A stretch of DNA of 64,000 bases from Tritonibacter mobilis (GTDB taxonomy: Bacteria > Pseudomonadota > Alphaproteobacteria > Rhodobacterales > Rhodobacteraceae). Position 1 is the stretch's first letter. Each line of letters begins with the position of its first letter. The DNA is taken from contig NZ_LNWY01000001.1 of assembly GCF_001681715.1 (NCBI RefSeq), positions 186,001-250,000 on the forward strand. The letters run 5' to 3'. A program made the translations under genes and the position numbers. The notes beneath the pieces are model-generated. The model ran no database searches and was not told the origin of the DNA. It saw nothing but the letters and a program-made list of their open reading frames with translations. Shown in pieces: positions 1 to 8,543 of the stretch.

Positions 1-1
1 T

Positions 2-310
2 CTCTGCCCGGATCATGGCCTGATTGCAGTGCGCGAGGATGTGGGGCGTCACAATGCGCTCGACAAACTCATCGGCGCGCTGCTGCGACAAGGGATCGAC
101 CCGGCCAGCGGTGCCTTTGTGATGACATCGCGGATCTCGGTGGATCTGGTGCAAAAGGCGGCAGAAGTGGGGTCGGGCATGATTATCGCCGTCTCCGCAC
201 CGACCTCGCATGCGGTGCGGCTGGCAGACCGCGCAGGCATGACCCTTGCGGCGTCAACACGCGGTGGGCGCTTTGCTCTCTATACGCATCCGCACCGGGT
301 ATGCGCATAA
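2..310 (+). CDS. fdhD: Formate dehydrogenase accessory sulfurtransferase FdhD, C-terminal part (cut by window start)
   Basis: The frame is already open at base 2 and ends at 310, so only about the last 102 residues are present. The stretch EDVGRHNALDK followed by TSRISVDLVQKAA and GSGMIIAVSAPTSHAV is the conserved C-terminal half of FdhD. The protein moves sulfur from the IscS desulfurase to the molybdenum cofactor of formate dehydrogenase and binds that cofactor. The formate dehydrogenase genes are presumably upstream, outside the window. A 67-base gap separates it from the end of the convergent nagA gene. Confidence 0.9.
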   Translation, partial: LCPDHGLIAVREDVGRHNALDKLIGALLRQGIDPASGAFVMTSRISVDLVQKAAEVGSGMIIAVSAPTSHAVRLADRAGMTLAASTRGGRFALYTHPHRVCA

Positions 311-377
311 CCGGGTGATTGCAAAGGGGTGGCACAGCCGCACGCCCATGCGCCCGGCCATGCACTTTGGCAAACCT

Positions 378-1520
378 TTAGCCAATCACGGGTGATGCCG
401 CGCTCAGATCGGATTTGATCCGGATCATATCCGTCAACATCTGCCCCGGCAGCTTCAGATCCACCGGCGCATCAATCAGCGCCGCTGGGATCGAGGTTGC
501 CGCCTCCAGCACCTCATCCAGGGACACAGCGCATTGGCTGGTCAGCACCCTGAGCGCCGTGGTCAGATCCAGATCCGCCCCCGCCAAGGTGCCATCAGAC
601 AAGCACAACCGCCCTTCGCTGCGGGTAATCCGGCGTCCTTCCAGACGGAACTCGCTATCCGCCGTGCCCGCAACGGCCATGGCGTCAGACACAAGGAAAA
701 TCCGCCCCGGCCCGCGCCGCTTGGCCAGCCAGGCCGCCCGGAGGCTGGCGGGATGCACATGGATGCCATCCGCAATCAATCCCGCCGACAGCTCTGCGGT
801 GTCCAGCACCGCCCCCACCAGACCCGGCGCGCGATTGCCCAACTGGCTCATGGCGTTGAACAAATGGGTCGCACAACCCGCGCCCGCCTTGGCATAGGCG
901 ACACAGGTGTCAAAGGGCGCATCCGTATGGCCAAGCGAGACCAGAACGCCCGCCTCCACCATCCGCGTCACCTGCTCAGGCGTGACATTCTCCGGTGCAA
1001 TCGTGACCTTGAGCTTGGGCAGCAGGGCCGCCGCCTCGCAGATCGCGCTGAGGTCGCTTTCATCCATCGGACGGATCAGGGCTGCGTCATGCGCCCCCTT
1101 GCGCGCGACCGACAGATGCGGCCCTTCCAGATGCAAACCGCCAAAGCCACGCACCCCGACCTCATGGGCATCAATCCCAGCCTTCAGCGTCGCGCGGGTC
1201 TTCTCGGCGGTATCCGTGATCAGCGTTGGCAGGATCGTGGTCGCCCCCAGACTGCGATGCGCATCGCAAATTGTCGCAATCGTCTCCACGTTCGGCGCAT
1301 CGCCCAACATCACACCACCGCCGCCATTCACCTGCAGGTCGACATAGCCGGGCGACAGGATATCGCCGCCCAGATCGATCATATCGCCGCGCTCGCCTAA
1401 CTCCGTCAGCGGCACCATCTTCGCGAGCTGACCTGCGCGAAACTGTGCTGCATAGCCTTGCCGCAGGCGTTTGCCGTCAAAGATCGGCCCGCCCAGAAAG
1501 GTAATCAGCCGTTGCATCAT
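378..1520 (-). CDS. nagA: N-acetylglucosamine-6-phosphate deacetylase
   Basis: A 380-residue amidohydrolase of normal NagA length. It removes acetate from GlcNAc-6-P in the cytosol to give GlcN-6-P. Visible family motifs are DLQVNGGGG near residue 60 (the Q-x-N form of the first metal motif, as in E. coli NagA), EGPHLS (metal-binding Glu), GHTDA and THLFNAM (His ligands), and SDAMAVAG carrying the catalytic Asp. The start ATG overlaps the stop of the upstream deaminase gene by four bases, so the two are translationally coupled. It is the last gene of the minus-strand amino-sugar operon: kinase, GntR regulator, deaminase, deacetylase. Confidence 0.95.
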   Translation of the reverse strand: MMQRLITFLGGPIFDGKRLRQGYAAQFRAGQLAKMVPLTELGERGDMIDLGGDILSPGYVDLQVNGGGGVMLGDAPNVETIATICDAHRSLGATTILPTLITDTAEKTRATLKAGIDAHEVGVRGFGGLHLEGPHLSVARKGAHDAALIRPMDESDLSAICEAAALLPKLKVTIAPENVTPEQVTRMVEAGVLVSLGHTDAPFDTCVAYAKAGAGCATHLFNAMSQLGNRAPGLVGAVLDTAELSAGLIADGIHVHPASLRAAWLAKRRGPGRIFLVSDAMAVAGTADSEFRLEGRRITRSEGRLCLSDGTLAGADLDLTTALRVLTSQCAVSLDEVLEAATSIPAALIDAPVDLKLPGQMLTDMIRIKSDLSAASPVIG

Positions 1521-2545
1521 ACGGTTTCCGTAACCTTGTTGAGGTGGCGCGGTGTATCCGGGTTCAGCCCACGCCGCGCCGCGACGGCATCAACCATGCC
1601 GTAAAAAGACACAATCGAGGAAATCGGATCGGTGATCCAGTGATCGGTGCGCACATGCGGCAGAACTTCTGCACCTTTGGCCTTATCCGTAGTGGCAAAG
1701 ACATGCGCGCCCTTATCCGCGAGCGCCTGCACCATGTCGCCAACGCTTTCCTCGGCCGCATCAGCCGCGGCAAAGGCAATCACCGGGAAATTTTCACCCA
1801 CGATCGACACCGGACCATGCAGCACCTCCGCCGCAGAATAGCTCTCGGCGTGGATCTGGCAGGTTTCCTTGAACTTCAGCGCCGCCTCGTTGGAGATCGC
1901 CCAGCTTGGCCCACGCCCCAGCGTGTAAAGCGACTGACCGTCGATGGCCTCAACCGCCGCGCTCCAATCGCAATCCTTTGCCTTGGCCAAATGTCCGGGC
2001 AGTTTGCGGATCGCATCCAACAGCTCAGCATCCTGTTTGATTTCAGCCAGCAGCCAAAGACCCGCCACCAACGAGGTGACAAATGTCTTGGTGGCCGCAA
2101 CACTCAGCTCGGGGCCCGCGTGGATGGGTAGCACCGCCGCAGAGGCCTCCGCCAGTGGCGAGGTCGCGTCATTGGTGATCGCAACCGTATAGGCCCCCTT
2201 GTCGCGGAAGGCGGAGGTCAGTTGCACGATGTCCGGGCTTTTGCCCGACTGCGACACAGAAATACTCAGCGCGCCCGCGCAATTCAGATCAACCCCGTAG
2301 ATGGATTTCACCGACGGCCCCACCGACGCCATCGGCAGGCCCAAGAGCAATTCGCTGGCGTATTTCAGATAGGTCGAGGCGTGATCCGAGGAGCCCCGCG
2401 CCACCGACAACAGATAGCTCGGGGCGAGGTCACGGATTTCAGCGGCGGTGGCCGTCACCGCGCCCGCGCCTTCGCTCAGAAGGCGCTCGACCGCGTCGGG
2501 GATTTCGTTGATTTCACGGCGCATCTGCGTTTGAGGAGCGTTCAT
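1517..2545 (-). CDS. nagB-II: SIS-domain glucosamine-6-phosphate deaminase, NagB-II type
   Basis: 342 residues with two sugar isomerase (SIS) domains and no glutaminase domain. ARGSSDHAS near residue 50 and SQSGKSPDI near 100 mark the first SIS domain; GRGPSWAISNEAALKFKE and AEVLHGPVSIV mark the second. This is the layout of NagB-II, which replaces the hexameric NagB in many Proteobacteria and converts GlcN-6-P to fructose-6-P and ammonia. The coupling to nagA supports this reading. An AgaS-type galactosamine role is possible but less likely beside NagA and MurQ. No hexameric NagB is present in the window. Confidence 0.85.
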   Translation of the reverse strand: MNAPQTQMRREINEIPDAVERLLSEGAGAVTATAAEIRDLAPSYLLSVARGSSDHASTYLKYASELLLGLPMASVGPSVKSIYGVDLNCAGALSISVSQSGKSPDIVQLTSAFRDKGAYTVAITNDATSPLAEASAAVLPIHAGPELSVAATKTFVTSLVAGLWLLAEIKQDAELLDAIRKLPGHLAKAKDCDWSAAVEAIDGQSLYTLGRGPSWAISNEAALKFKETCQIHAESYSAAEVLHGPVSIVGENFPVIAFAAADAAEESVGDMVQALADKGAHVFATTDKAKGAEVLPHVRTDHWITDPISSIVSFYGMVDAVAARRGLNPDTPRHLNKVTETV

Positions 2546-2618
2546 GGTTCAAAACCTTTCACTGGGCAGATCAGTCATTAAGGAAGGGAGGAGTAAGGCA
2601 GGTCGCAACGGCTGAGGC

Positions 2619-3374
2619 TCAGCCCGACAGTTGCAACTCCGCGACGAAGTCATAGGCGTCACCGCGATAAAGCGAGCGCGTCAATTCCGCGACCCGGCCA
2701 TCTTCGAGGAAAGACAGACGTTGAATGCGCAGCCCGGCGGTGCCTTCGGCCACGTTCAACAGGTCTGCCTCCGTCGATTCCAGATTGATGGCTGAAATTT
2801 TCTGGATCGCGCGCACCGGGCGGTGGCCGATCACCCCCAGCGTTGCATAAAGCGAAGTGGTCACCTCCAGCGGGTTCGGCAGAATACTGAGCGGCAAAGC
2901 CGCGCGCTCCAGCGCCATGGGCTGACCGCCCGCTTCCCGCAGACGATAGATCCGGGCCACCGAGTCCTCAGCGCCAAGCCCCAGCACAGAGACCTCTTCT
3001 TCGGTGGGCAGGAAGACGCCACGCTCCAGCCATTTCGAGGTGGTCTCCAACCCGCGTTGCTGCATATCCTCGGTAAAGGACGTCAGATGGCGCAGCGATT
3101 GTTCAACCCGCGCGGTGCTTTCGCGTACAAAAGACCCAGACCCCTGCCGCTGTTCGATCGCCCCCTGCTGCACCAGCTCATGCATGGCCTTGCGCACGGT
3201 GACGCGCGACAGATCGGTGATTTCGGCAATCTCGCGCTCGGGTGGCAAGGAGCTGTTGGGGGGCAGCACACCGGACTGGATGGCCTCTTCGAGGCGGCGG
3301 CGCAGCTGCACATAGCGCGGTCCTGCGCCCTGATCGAACCAGATGTCGGGTTTCAGGAATTCAGTGATGGTCAT
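2619..3374 (-). CDS. GntR/HutC-family transcriptional regulator of the amino-sugar locus
   Basis: 251 residues from the chosen ATG at 3374. The frame stays open further upstream, but that part only runs through the kinase gene. An N-terminal winged helix (PPEREIAEITDLSRVTVRKA, then an RQGSGSFV wing) is followed by a UTRA ligand domain of about 150 residues. Family members such as NagR/YvoA bind a phosphorylated amino sugar and release DNA. The start overlaps the end of the kinase gene by 14 bases, so it sits inside the operon it probably controls. The phased GGTAT repeats between the kinase and murQ are the likely operators (inference). Confidence 0.88.
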   Translation of the reverse strand: MTITEFLKPDIWFDQGAGPRYVQLRRRLEEAIQSGVLPPNSSLPPEREIAEITDLSRVTVRKAMHELVQQGAIEQRQGSGSFVRESTARVEQSLRHLTSFTEDMQQRGLETTSKWLERGVFLPTEEEVSVLGLGAEDSVARIYRLREAGGQPMALERAALPLSILPNPLEVTTSLYATLGVIGHRPVRAIQKISAINLESTEADLLNVAEGTAGLRIQRLSFLEDGRVAELTRSLYRGDAYDFVAELQLSG

Positions 3375-4248
3375 CCCGCACCTCCCGTGCGAACTCATGC
3401 GCCAGCGTAATCGCCCCGTCGAGCGGCGTGCCCCGCGGCGCGATGCAGGCTTCCTGCATGGCCGGTGGCAGATAGGGCAGGAACTGCGGTGCAATCCCGC
3501 CGGTCAGGCACAGCGGCAATCCGGCTTTCCACCCCATCTTATGTAGCGTCGTGGCGATCTCATGCGCGGCATCCGTCAGGATCTCTACCGCCAGCGGATC
3601 GCCCTTGGCAGCAAAGGCGGTGACATCCGGCGCCACCCGGCCAAAATCCGCTGGCCGCGCCTTGACCGCAAAGGCGACAATCTCTGCCGAGCCGCCAAAC
3701 CGCTCCAGAAGCTGCGCCCCCAGTTCCGAGGACTCGCGCAGGCGATCCACTTCCTCAAGCGTGCAGGCCAGCGCGCGTCGTCCCACCCATTGCGCCGACG
3801 CCGGATCGCCAAGCACCGATCCCCAGCCGCCTGCGAATCGGCTTTGCCCTTCGATCTGCGCGGCAAAGAACGACCCGGTGCCACAATGGGCAATGAGTCC
3901 ATCACTGCCGCCCAATGCGCCACTGAGTGCGGTGGGGCGATCATCGGTCACGCGCACCAGCTGAAAAGGCAGCGCATCCGAGAACCGCTCGGCGATCTGC
4001 GCGCCCGTCACCCCGGCAATTCCAATATAAACCGGGCACATGGCCAGCGCCGCAGCGCTATGGCCTGTCGTTTCAGCCAGTTGGTCAAGACCGTCGCGCA
4101 CCTGCGCCACAGCCCCCGCCATATCGGTAGAAATATTCGCCGAGCCGGTCTCTACCGTGATCACCGAATCCCCATCGGATAGCGCCAGCCGACACCGTGT
4201 GCCGCCACCATCGAGAGCCAGAACAGAGGTTTTCAATGTGTCCGTCAT
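3361..4248 (-). CDS. BadF/BadG/BcrA/BcrD-type ATPase, probable N-acetylglucosamine kinase
   Basis: 295 residues. The ATG at 4248 is chosen because ALDGGGTRCRLAL, the phosphate-binding loop of the ASKHA fold, follows within 20 residues; the upstream extension would read through the divergent promoter. HCGTGSFF and LTGGIAP are the second phosphate and adenosine motifs. The family includes the mammalian-type GlcNAc kinase, so the likely reaction is ATP-dependent phosphorylation of GlcNAc or MurNAc in the cytosol, feeding NagA or MurQ. It is the first gene of the minus-strand operon and diverges from murQ. The exact substrate cannot be read from sequence. Confidence 0.85.
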   Translation of the reverse strand: MTDTLKTSVLALDGGGTRCRLALSDGDSVITVETGSANISTDMAGAVAQVRDGLDQLAETTGHSAAALAMCPVYIGIAGVTGAQIAERFSDALPFQLVRVTDDRPTALSGALGGSDGLIAHCGTGSFFAAQIEGQSRFAGGWGSVLGDPASAQWVGRRALACTLEEVDRLRESSELGAQLLERFGGSAEIVAFAVKARPADFGRVAPDVTAFAAKGDPLAVEILTDAAHEIATTLHKMGWKAGLPLCLTGGIAPQFLPYLPPAMQEACIAPRGTPLDGAITLAHEFAREVRDDHH

Positions 4249-4252
4249 GAGA

Positions 4253-4268
4253 ATACCATTACGATACC
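4253..4268 (-). promoter_or_regulatory. Candidate operator: two GGTAT repeats at 11-bp spacing in front of the kinase operon
   Basis: Read on the minus strand this is GGTAT-N6-GGTAT, with repeat starts 11 bases apart, just upstream of the kinase ATG at 4248. The 10-mer CGTAATGGTA within it (minus strand, 4254-4263) recurs on the plus strand at 4369-4378 in front of murQ. Seen directly; the link to the GntR regulator is inference. Confidence 0.5.
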
Positions 4269-4374
4269 AAATCGAATTTTGGAAGACAGAAACAGAACCA
4301 ACACCGGGAGAAAAACCGGAAATATCGGAGAAACCGGAATTTTTGCGGACCAAATTACGGTTTCAGCACGTAAT

Positions 4375-4401
4375 GGTAGACAAAAGGTATCAAATGGGTA
4401 T
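4375..4401 (+). promoter_or_regulatory. Candidate operator: three GGTA(T/G) repeats at 11-bp period in front of murQ
   Basis: GGTAG at 4375, GGTAT at 4386 and GGTAT at 4397 lie exactly 11 bases apart on the plus strand, ending about 27 bases before the murQ start. The period of about one helical turn puts all three on one face of the DNA. The pattern mirrors the pair at 4253-4268. Confidence 0.5.
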
Positions 4402-4428
4402 CGTTGGTTCAAATCTGGAGGGAATCAC

Positions 4429-5319
4429 GTGTCGACCGCTGCCACGGAACAATTGCACGAAAACGCCAAAGATCTGGACGCCCGCCCATTGGCTGAGGTG
4501 GCAGAGATTTTGGCCCATGCGCAACACGATGCGTCTCAATCCCCTCTTGCCGCGACAGAAGCCATTTGCGCCGGCGCTTTGGCCATGGCGCGGGCCATCC
4601 GCGCGGGCGGCACACTGCATTACGCCGCTGCCGGATCTTCGGGCCTGATGGCCGCGGCCGACGCCCTTGAACTGGGCGGCACGTTTTCGATCCCCGCAGC
4701 GCAACTGCGCATCCATATGGCCGGCGGCATGCCCACCGGGGTCGAGATGCCCGGCGGCACCGAGGACGAAACCGCAGATCTGGAACGCGCCCTCGCAGAG
4801 ATCGGCCCGGATGATGTGCTGATTGGCGTCTCTGCCAGCGGCACCACCCCTTATACGGTTGCAGGCGCTAAGCTCGCAAAAGCGCGCGGCGCCTGCGTCA
4901 TCGGCATCGCCAACAACGCCGGGTCTGCGCTGCTGGACATCGCCGATCACGCGGTCCTGCTGCAAACCCCGCCAGAGGTGATCTCCGGCTCCACCCGCAT
5001 GGGGGCCGGCACCGCCCAGAAGATCGCACTCAATATGCTGTCGACCCTGATGGCGGTCGATCTTGGTCATGTCCACGACGGCATGATGATCAACCTGCGC
5101 GCAGACAATATCAAACTGCGCATCCGCGCCCGCCAGATCGTGACCCGCATCACCGGTACCACCGACGACACCGCCAATGCCGCCATCGAGGCCGCAGGCG
5201 GCAATGTGAAATGCGCCATCCTGATTGCAGCTGGTGCAACAGACCTCGCGGACGCCAACGCGCGTCTGGAGACGACAGGCGGCAAGCTGCGCCCAGCGCT
5301 CTCGTCGCTCAATACATAA
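4429..5319 (+). CDS. murQ: N-acetylmuramic acid 6-phosphate etherase
   Basis: 296 residues from a GTG at 4429, chosen because a strong Shine-Dalgarno (GGAGGGA, 4417-4423) lies just upstream and the length then matches MurQ. The frame is open to 4279, but that part is promoter DNA. The single SIS domain shows AAGSSGLMAAADALELGGTF, GGTEDE (catalytic Glu region), GVSASGTTPYT and the family signature GSTRMGAGTAQKIALNMLS. It cleaves the lactyl ether of MurNAc-6-P to GlcNAc-6-P and D-lactate, which NagA and the deaminase then process. It is the first gene of the plus-strand transporter operon. Confidence 0.95.
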   Translation: MSTAATEQLHENAKDLDARPLAEVAEILAHAQHDASQSPLAATEAICAGALAMARAIRAGGTLHYAAAGSSGLMAAADALELGGTFSIPAAQLRIHMAGGMPTGVEMPGGTEDETADLERALAEIGPDDVLIGVSASGTTPYTVAGAKLAKARGACVIGIANNAGSALLDIADHAVLLQTPPEVISGSTRMGAGTAQKIALNMLSTLMAVDLGHVHDGMMINLRADNIKLRIRARQIVTRITGTTDDTANAAIEAAGGNVKCAILIAAGATDLADANARLETTGGKLRPALSSLNT

Positions 5320-5359
5320 GAAAAACAACAATAAATCCATTCCAATAGGAGGAAGACCC

Positions 5360-6613
5360 ATGAAAAGTAAGTTTATGTTGGCCGCGCTTGCGGGCACCGC
5401 TCTGGTTGCCACATCCGCTTTGGCCGAGGATGTCACCCTCACCGTCGAGAGCTGGCGCAACGACGACCTGACCCTGTGGCAGGACAAGATCATCCCCGCG
5501 TTTGAAGCGGCCCACCCCGGCATCAAGGTGAAATTCACGCCCAGCGCGCCGACCGAATATAACGCGGTTCTGAACTCCAAGCTGGACGCAGGCTCCGCCG
5601 GTGATCTGATCACCTGCCGCCCGTTTGACGCCTCCCTTGCGCTCTATGAGGCGGGCCACCTTGCCGCGCTTGATGATATGGACGCGATGAGCAACTTCTC
5701 CGATGTTGCGAAATCCGCATGGCAGACCGACGATGGCTCAGCGAGCTTCTGCGTGCCGATGGCCTCCGTGATCCACGGCTTCATCTACAACAAAGAAGCC
5801 TTTGAAGAACTCGGCCTTGAGGTTCCCGCAACCGAAGACGAATTCTTTGCCGCGCTTGAGAAAATCAAGGAAGACGGCACCTATATCCCGATGGCGATGG
5901 GCACCAACGACCAGTGGGAAGCCGCCACCATGGGCTATAACAACATCGGCCCGAACTACTGGAAAGGCGAAGAAGGCCGCAAAGCCCTGCTCGCAGGCGA
6001 ACAGAAGCTCACCGACGAACAATGGGTTGCGCCTTTTGAAACGCTCGCCAAATGGGCGGACTATCTGGGCGACGGCTACGAGGCACAGACCTATCCTGAC
6101 AGCCAGAACCTGTTCACACTGGGCCGCGCGGCGATCTATCCGGCAGGCAGCTGGGAAATCTCCGGCTTCAACACGCAGGCAGATTTCGAGATGGGTGCCT
6201 TTAAGGCTCCGGTCAAATCCGCAGGCGACACCTGCTACATCTCCGATCACACCGACATCGGGATCGGCATGAACGCCTCGACCGAGCACCCCGAAGCGGC
6301 CAAAGCGTTCCTGACATGGGTGGCCTCGCCCGAGTTTGCCGACATCTTCGGCAACGCGCTGCCGGGCTTCTTCCCGCTGTCCAATGCTCCGGTTGAACTG
6401 GACGACCCGCTTGCGAAGGAATTCGTCAGCTGGCGTGGCGAGTGCGAAAGCACCATCCGCTCCACCTACCAGATCCTGTCGCGTGGCACGCCGAACCTCG
6501 AAAATGAGACCTGGGGCGCATCCGCCGCAGCGATCAAAGGCACCGAGACCCCCGAAGCTCTGGGCGCAAAGCTCCAGTCCGGTCTTGAGACCTGGTACGA
6601 ACCGCAACAGTAA
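5360..6613 (+). CDS. Sugar ABC transporter substrate-binding protein (family 1)
   Basis: 417 residues from the ATG at 5360, which follows the Shine-Dalgarno AGGAGGA. A signal peptide (basic MKSK, hydrophobic core, cleavage after TSALA) exports it to the periplasm. The mature part, beginning EDVTLTVESWRNDD, is of the MalE/UgpB type and captures a mono- or oligosaccharide for the permeases that follow. It starts 40 bases after murQ, in the same operon, so an amino sugar, MurNAc-type or chitobiose-type ligand is the best guess (inference). A strong stem-loop separates it from the permease genes. Confidence 0.92.
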   Translation: MKSKFMLAALAGTALVATSALAEDVTLTVESWRNDDLTLWQDKIIPAFEAAHPGIKVKFTPSAPTEYNAVLNSKLDAGSAGDLITCRPFDASLALYEAGHLAALDDMDAMSNFSDVAKSAWQTDDGSASFCVPMASVIHGFIYNKEAFEELGLEVPATEDEFFAALEKIKEDGTYIPMAMGTNDQWEAATMGYNNIGPNYWKGEEGRKALLAGEQKLTDEQWVAPFETLAKWADYLGDGYEAQTYPDSQNLFTLGRAAIYPAGSWEISGFNTQADFEMGAFKAPVKSAGDTCYISDHTDIGIGMNASTEHPEAAKAFLTWVASPEFADIFGNALPGFFPLSNAPVELDDPLAKEFVSWRGECESTIRSTYQILSRGTPNLENETWGASAAAIKGTETPEALGAKLQSGLETWYEPQQ

Positions 6614-6649
6614 GTCCCCGAAACGACACTAAAACCACTGTTGTAACAC

Positions 6650-6679
6650 TCCCGGACGCGCCAATCCGCGCGTCCGGGA
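6650..6679 (+). other. Stem-loop between substrate-binding protein and permease genes
   Basis: Perfect 12-bp inverted repeat TCCCGGACGCGC / GCGCGTCCGGGA with a 6-base loop. There is no T-run, so it looks like an mRNA 3'-end protector or partial attenuator, which would leave more transcript for the binding protein than for the permeases. Confidence 0.6.
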
Positions 6680-6697
6680 CCTGGACCGGAGGTTCCC

Positions 6698-7612
6698 ATG
6701 CAAAAGCCCCGCATCCGCTGGCATATCGCCCTCTTTTTGGCCCCTGCCGTGCTGATCTACACCTCGGTTATGATCTTCCCCCTCTTCAATACGCTGCGCC
6801 TCGCCCTCTTTCAGGAGGTCGATCAGGAGCGCGTGTATGTGGGGCTGGAGAATTTCCGCACGCTCTTCTTTGATCCGATCTGGTCGGAGCAATTCTGGAA
6901 CGCTCTGGGAAATAACTTCTGGTTCTTCCTCGTTCACATGCTGGTGCAGAACCCCATCGGGATCGCACTCGCAGCCCTGCTGAGCCACCCACGCCTGCGC
7001 TTTGCGGCACTCTATCGCTCCGCGATCTTCATCCCGACGATCCTGAGCTTTGTGATCGTGGGCTTTGCGTGGAAGCTTATCCTGTCGCCCATCTGGGGCA
7101 TCGCGCCTTCGATGCTGGATGCGGTCGGTCTGAAATCGCTCTTTGCGCCGTGGCTCGGCAAGGAAGAATACGCCCTTACCACACTGGCGCTGATCTCCGT
7201 GTGGCAATTCGTCGGCATTCCGATGATGCTGATCTATGCCGCGCTGCTGTCGATCCCCGAAGAAATGCTCGAGGCGGGCGAGATTGACGGCGTCACCGGC
7301 ATGGCCGCCTTCTGGAAGATCAAATTGCCGCTGATCCTGCCCTCGATCGGGATCATCTCGATCCTGACATTTGTGGGCAATTTCAATGCCTTCGACCTGA
7401 TATACGCATCCCAAGGTGCGCTGGCGGGGCCTGATTTCTCTACCGATATCCTCGGCACCTTCATGTACCGGACGTTCTTTGGCTTTCAGCTGCAACTGGG
7501 GGATCCGCACATGGGGTCGGCCATTGCGGGGGCGATGTTCGCGATCATCCTTGTGGGCGTCTGTCTTTATCTCTTCGGCATCCAGACCCGGATGCGCCGC
7601 TACCAGCTCTGA
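6698..7612 (+). CDS. Sugar ABC transporter permease (MalF type)
   Basis: 304 residues of inner-membrane permease. The start at 6698 has GGAGGTT upstream. A first membrane segment near residues 10-30 (FLAPAVLIYTSVMIF) is followed by the BPD permease domain. The cytoplasmic EAA loop reads EAGEIDGVTGMAAFWKIKLP near residue 195 and docks to the ATPase. It is spaced 12 bases from the next permease gene. It forms the heterodimeric channel with that protein and is energised by the UgpC-type ATPase at the end of the operon. Confidence 0.93.
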   Translation: MQKPRIRWHIALFLAPAVLIYTSVMIFPLFNTLRLALFQEVDQERVYVGLENFRTLFFDPIWSEQFWNALGNNFWFFLVHMLVQNPIGIALAALLSHPRLRFAALYRSAIFIPTILSFVIVGFAWKLILSPIWGIAPSMLDAVGLKSLFAPWLGKEEYALTTLALISVWQFVGIPMMLIYAALLSIPEEMLEAGEIDGVTGMAAFWKIKLPLILPSIGIISILTFVGNFNAFDLIYASQGALAGPDFSTDILGTFMYRTFFGFQLQLGDPHMGSAIAGAMFAIILVGVCLYLFGIQTRMRRYQL

Positions 7613-7624
7613 CGGGAGGCACTC

Positions 7625-8464
7625 ATGAGTTCTGCACGCTCCAACCCGATCAACACGGCTGCAATGCATGGCGCGCTGATCATCTACACCTTGATTGCAC
7701 TGTTTCCGGTCTTTGTGATCCTGATCAACAGCTTCAAGACTCGCAAAAAGATCTTCCGCGAACCGCTGGCCCTGCCGGATGCGGACAGCTTTTCCCTCGT
7801 GGGCTATCAGACGGTGATGAAACAGGGGGATTTCTTCCTCTACTTTCAGAACTCCTTCATCGTCACCGTCGGCTCGCTCACGCTGATCCTGCTGTTTGGC
7901 GCGATGGCGGCCTTTGCGCTCAGCGAATATCGCTTTCGCGGCAATATGCTGATGGGGCTCTATCTGGCGCTCGGGATCATGATCCCGATCCGCATCGGCA
8001 CCGTGGCGATCCTTGAAATGATGGTCTCCACCGGGCTGGTGAACACGCTCTGGGCGCTGATCCTCGTCTACACGGCGCAAGGTCTGCCGCTCGCCGTCTT
8101 CATCCTGAGTGAATTTATGCGACAGGTGAGCGACGATCTGAAAAACGCCGGGCGCATCGACGGGCTCAGTGAATTCACCATCTTCTTTAAGCTGGTTCTG
8201 CCCCTGGTGCGGCCTGCGCTGGCCACCGTGGCGGTGTTCAACATGATCCCGATCTGGAACGATCTGTGGTTCCCACTGATCCTCGCCCCTGCCGAGGAAA
8301 CCAAGACGCTGACGCTTGGCAGTCAGGTGTTCATCGGCCAGTTCGTGACCGACTGGAACGCGGTTCTGTCGGCGCTGTCCATGGCGATCCTGCCGGTGCT
8401 GATCCTCTATGTGATCTTCTCCCGCCAACTCATTCGCGGCATCACGTCGGGGGCGGTGAAATGA
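7625..8464 (+). CDS. Sugar ABC transporter permease (MalG type)
   Basis: 279 residues. Its membrane segments begin near residue 15 (ALIIYTLIALFPVFVILINS). The EAA loop is DLKNAGRIDGLSEFTIFFKL near residue 180, and the C-terminal RQLIRGITSGAVK tail is typical of MalG-like subunits. GGGAGG stands ahead of the start. It is the second membrane half of the amino-sugar importer. Confidence 0.93.
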   Translation: MSSARSNPINTAAMHGALIIYTLIALFPVFVILINSFKTRKKIFREPLALPDADSFSLVGYQTVMKQGDFFLYFQNSFIVTVGSLTLILLFGAMAAFALSEYRFRGNMLMGLYLALGIMIPIRIGTVAILEMMVSTGLVNTLWALILVYTAQGLPLAVFILSEFMRQVSDDLKNAGRIDGLSEFTIFFKLVLPLVRPALATVAVFNMIPIWNDLWFPLILAPAEETKTLTLGSQVFIGQFVTDWNAVLSALSMAILPVLILYVIFSRQLIRGITSGAVK

Positions 8465-8543
8465 TTGGTATTGTTCGCAAAAACACAGGGCAGCGCCCGG
8501 TCGCAGAGGGGCGTGAAGGCTCAAACCGCAAAGGAGTCACATC

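Noticed and set aside
4279-4428. 50-codon N-terminal extension of MurQ
   Set aside because: It covers the promoter and the GGTAT repeats. The Shine-Dalgarno and family length favour GTG 4429.
6629-8524. Open frame of 631 codons on the minus strand, antisense to the sugar permease genes
   Set aside because: The product is almost only His, Gln, Arg, Asp and Pro, with no family motif, and lies exactly opposite two clear permease genes. It is a by-product of GC-rich codon bias.
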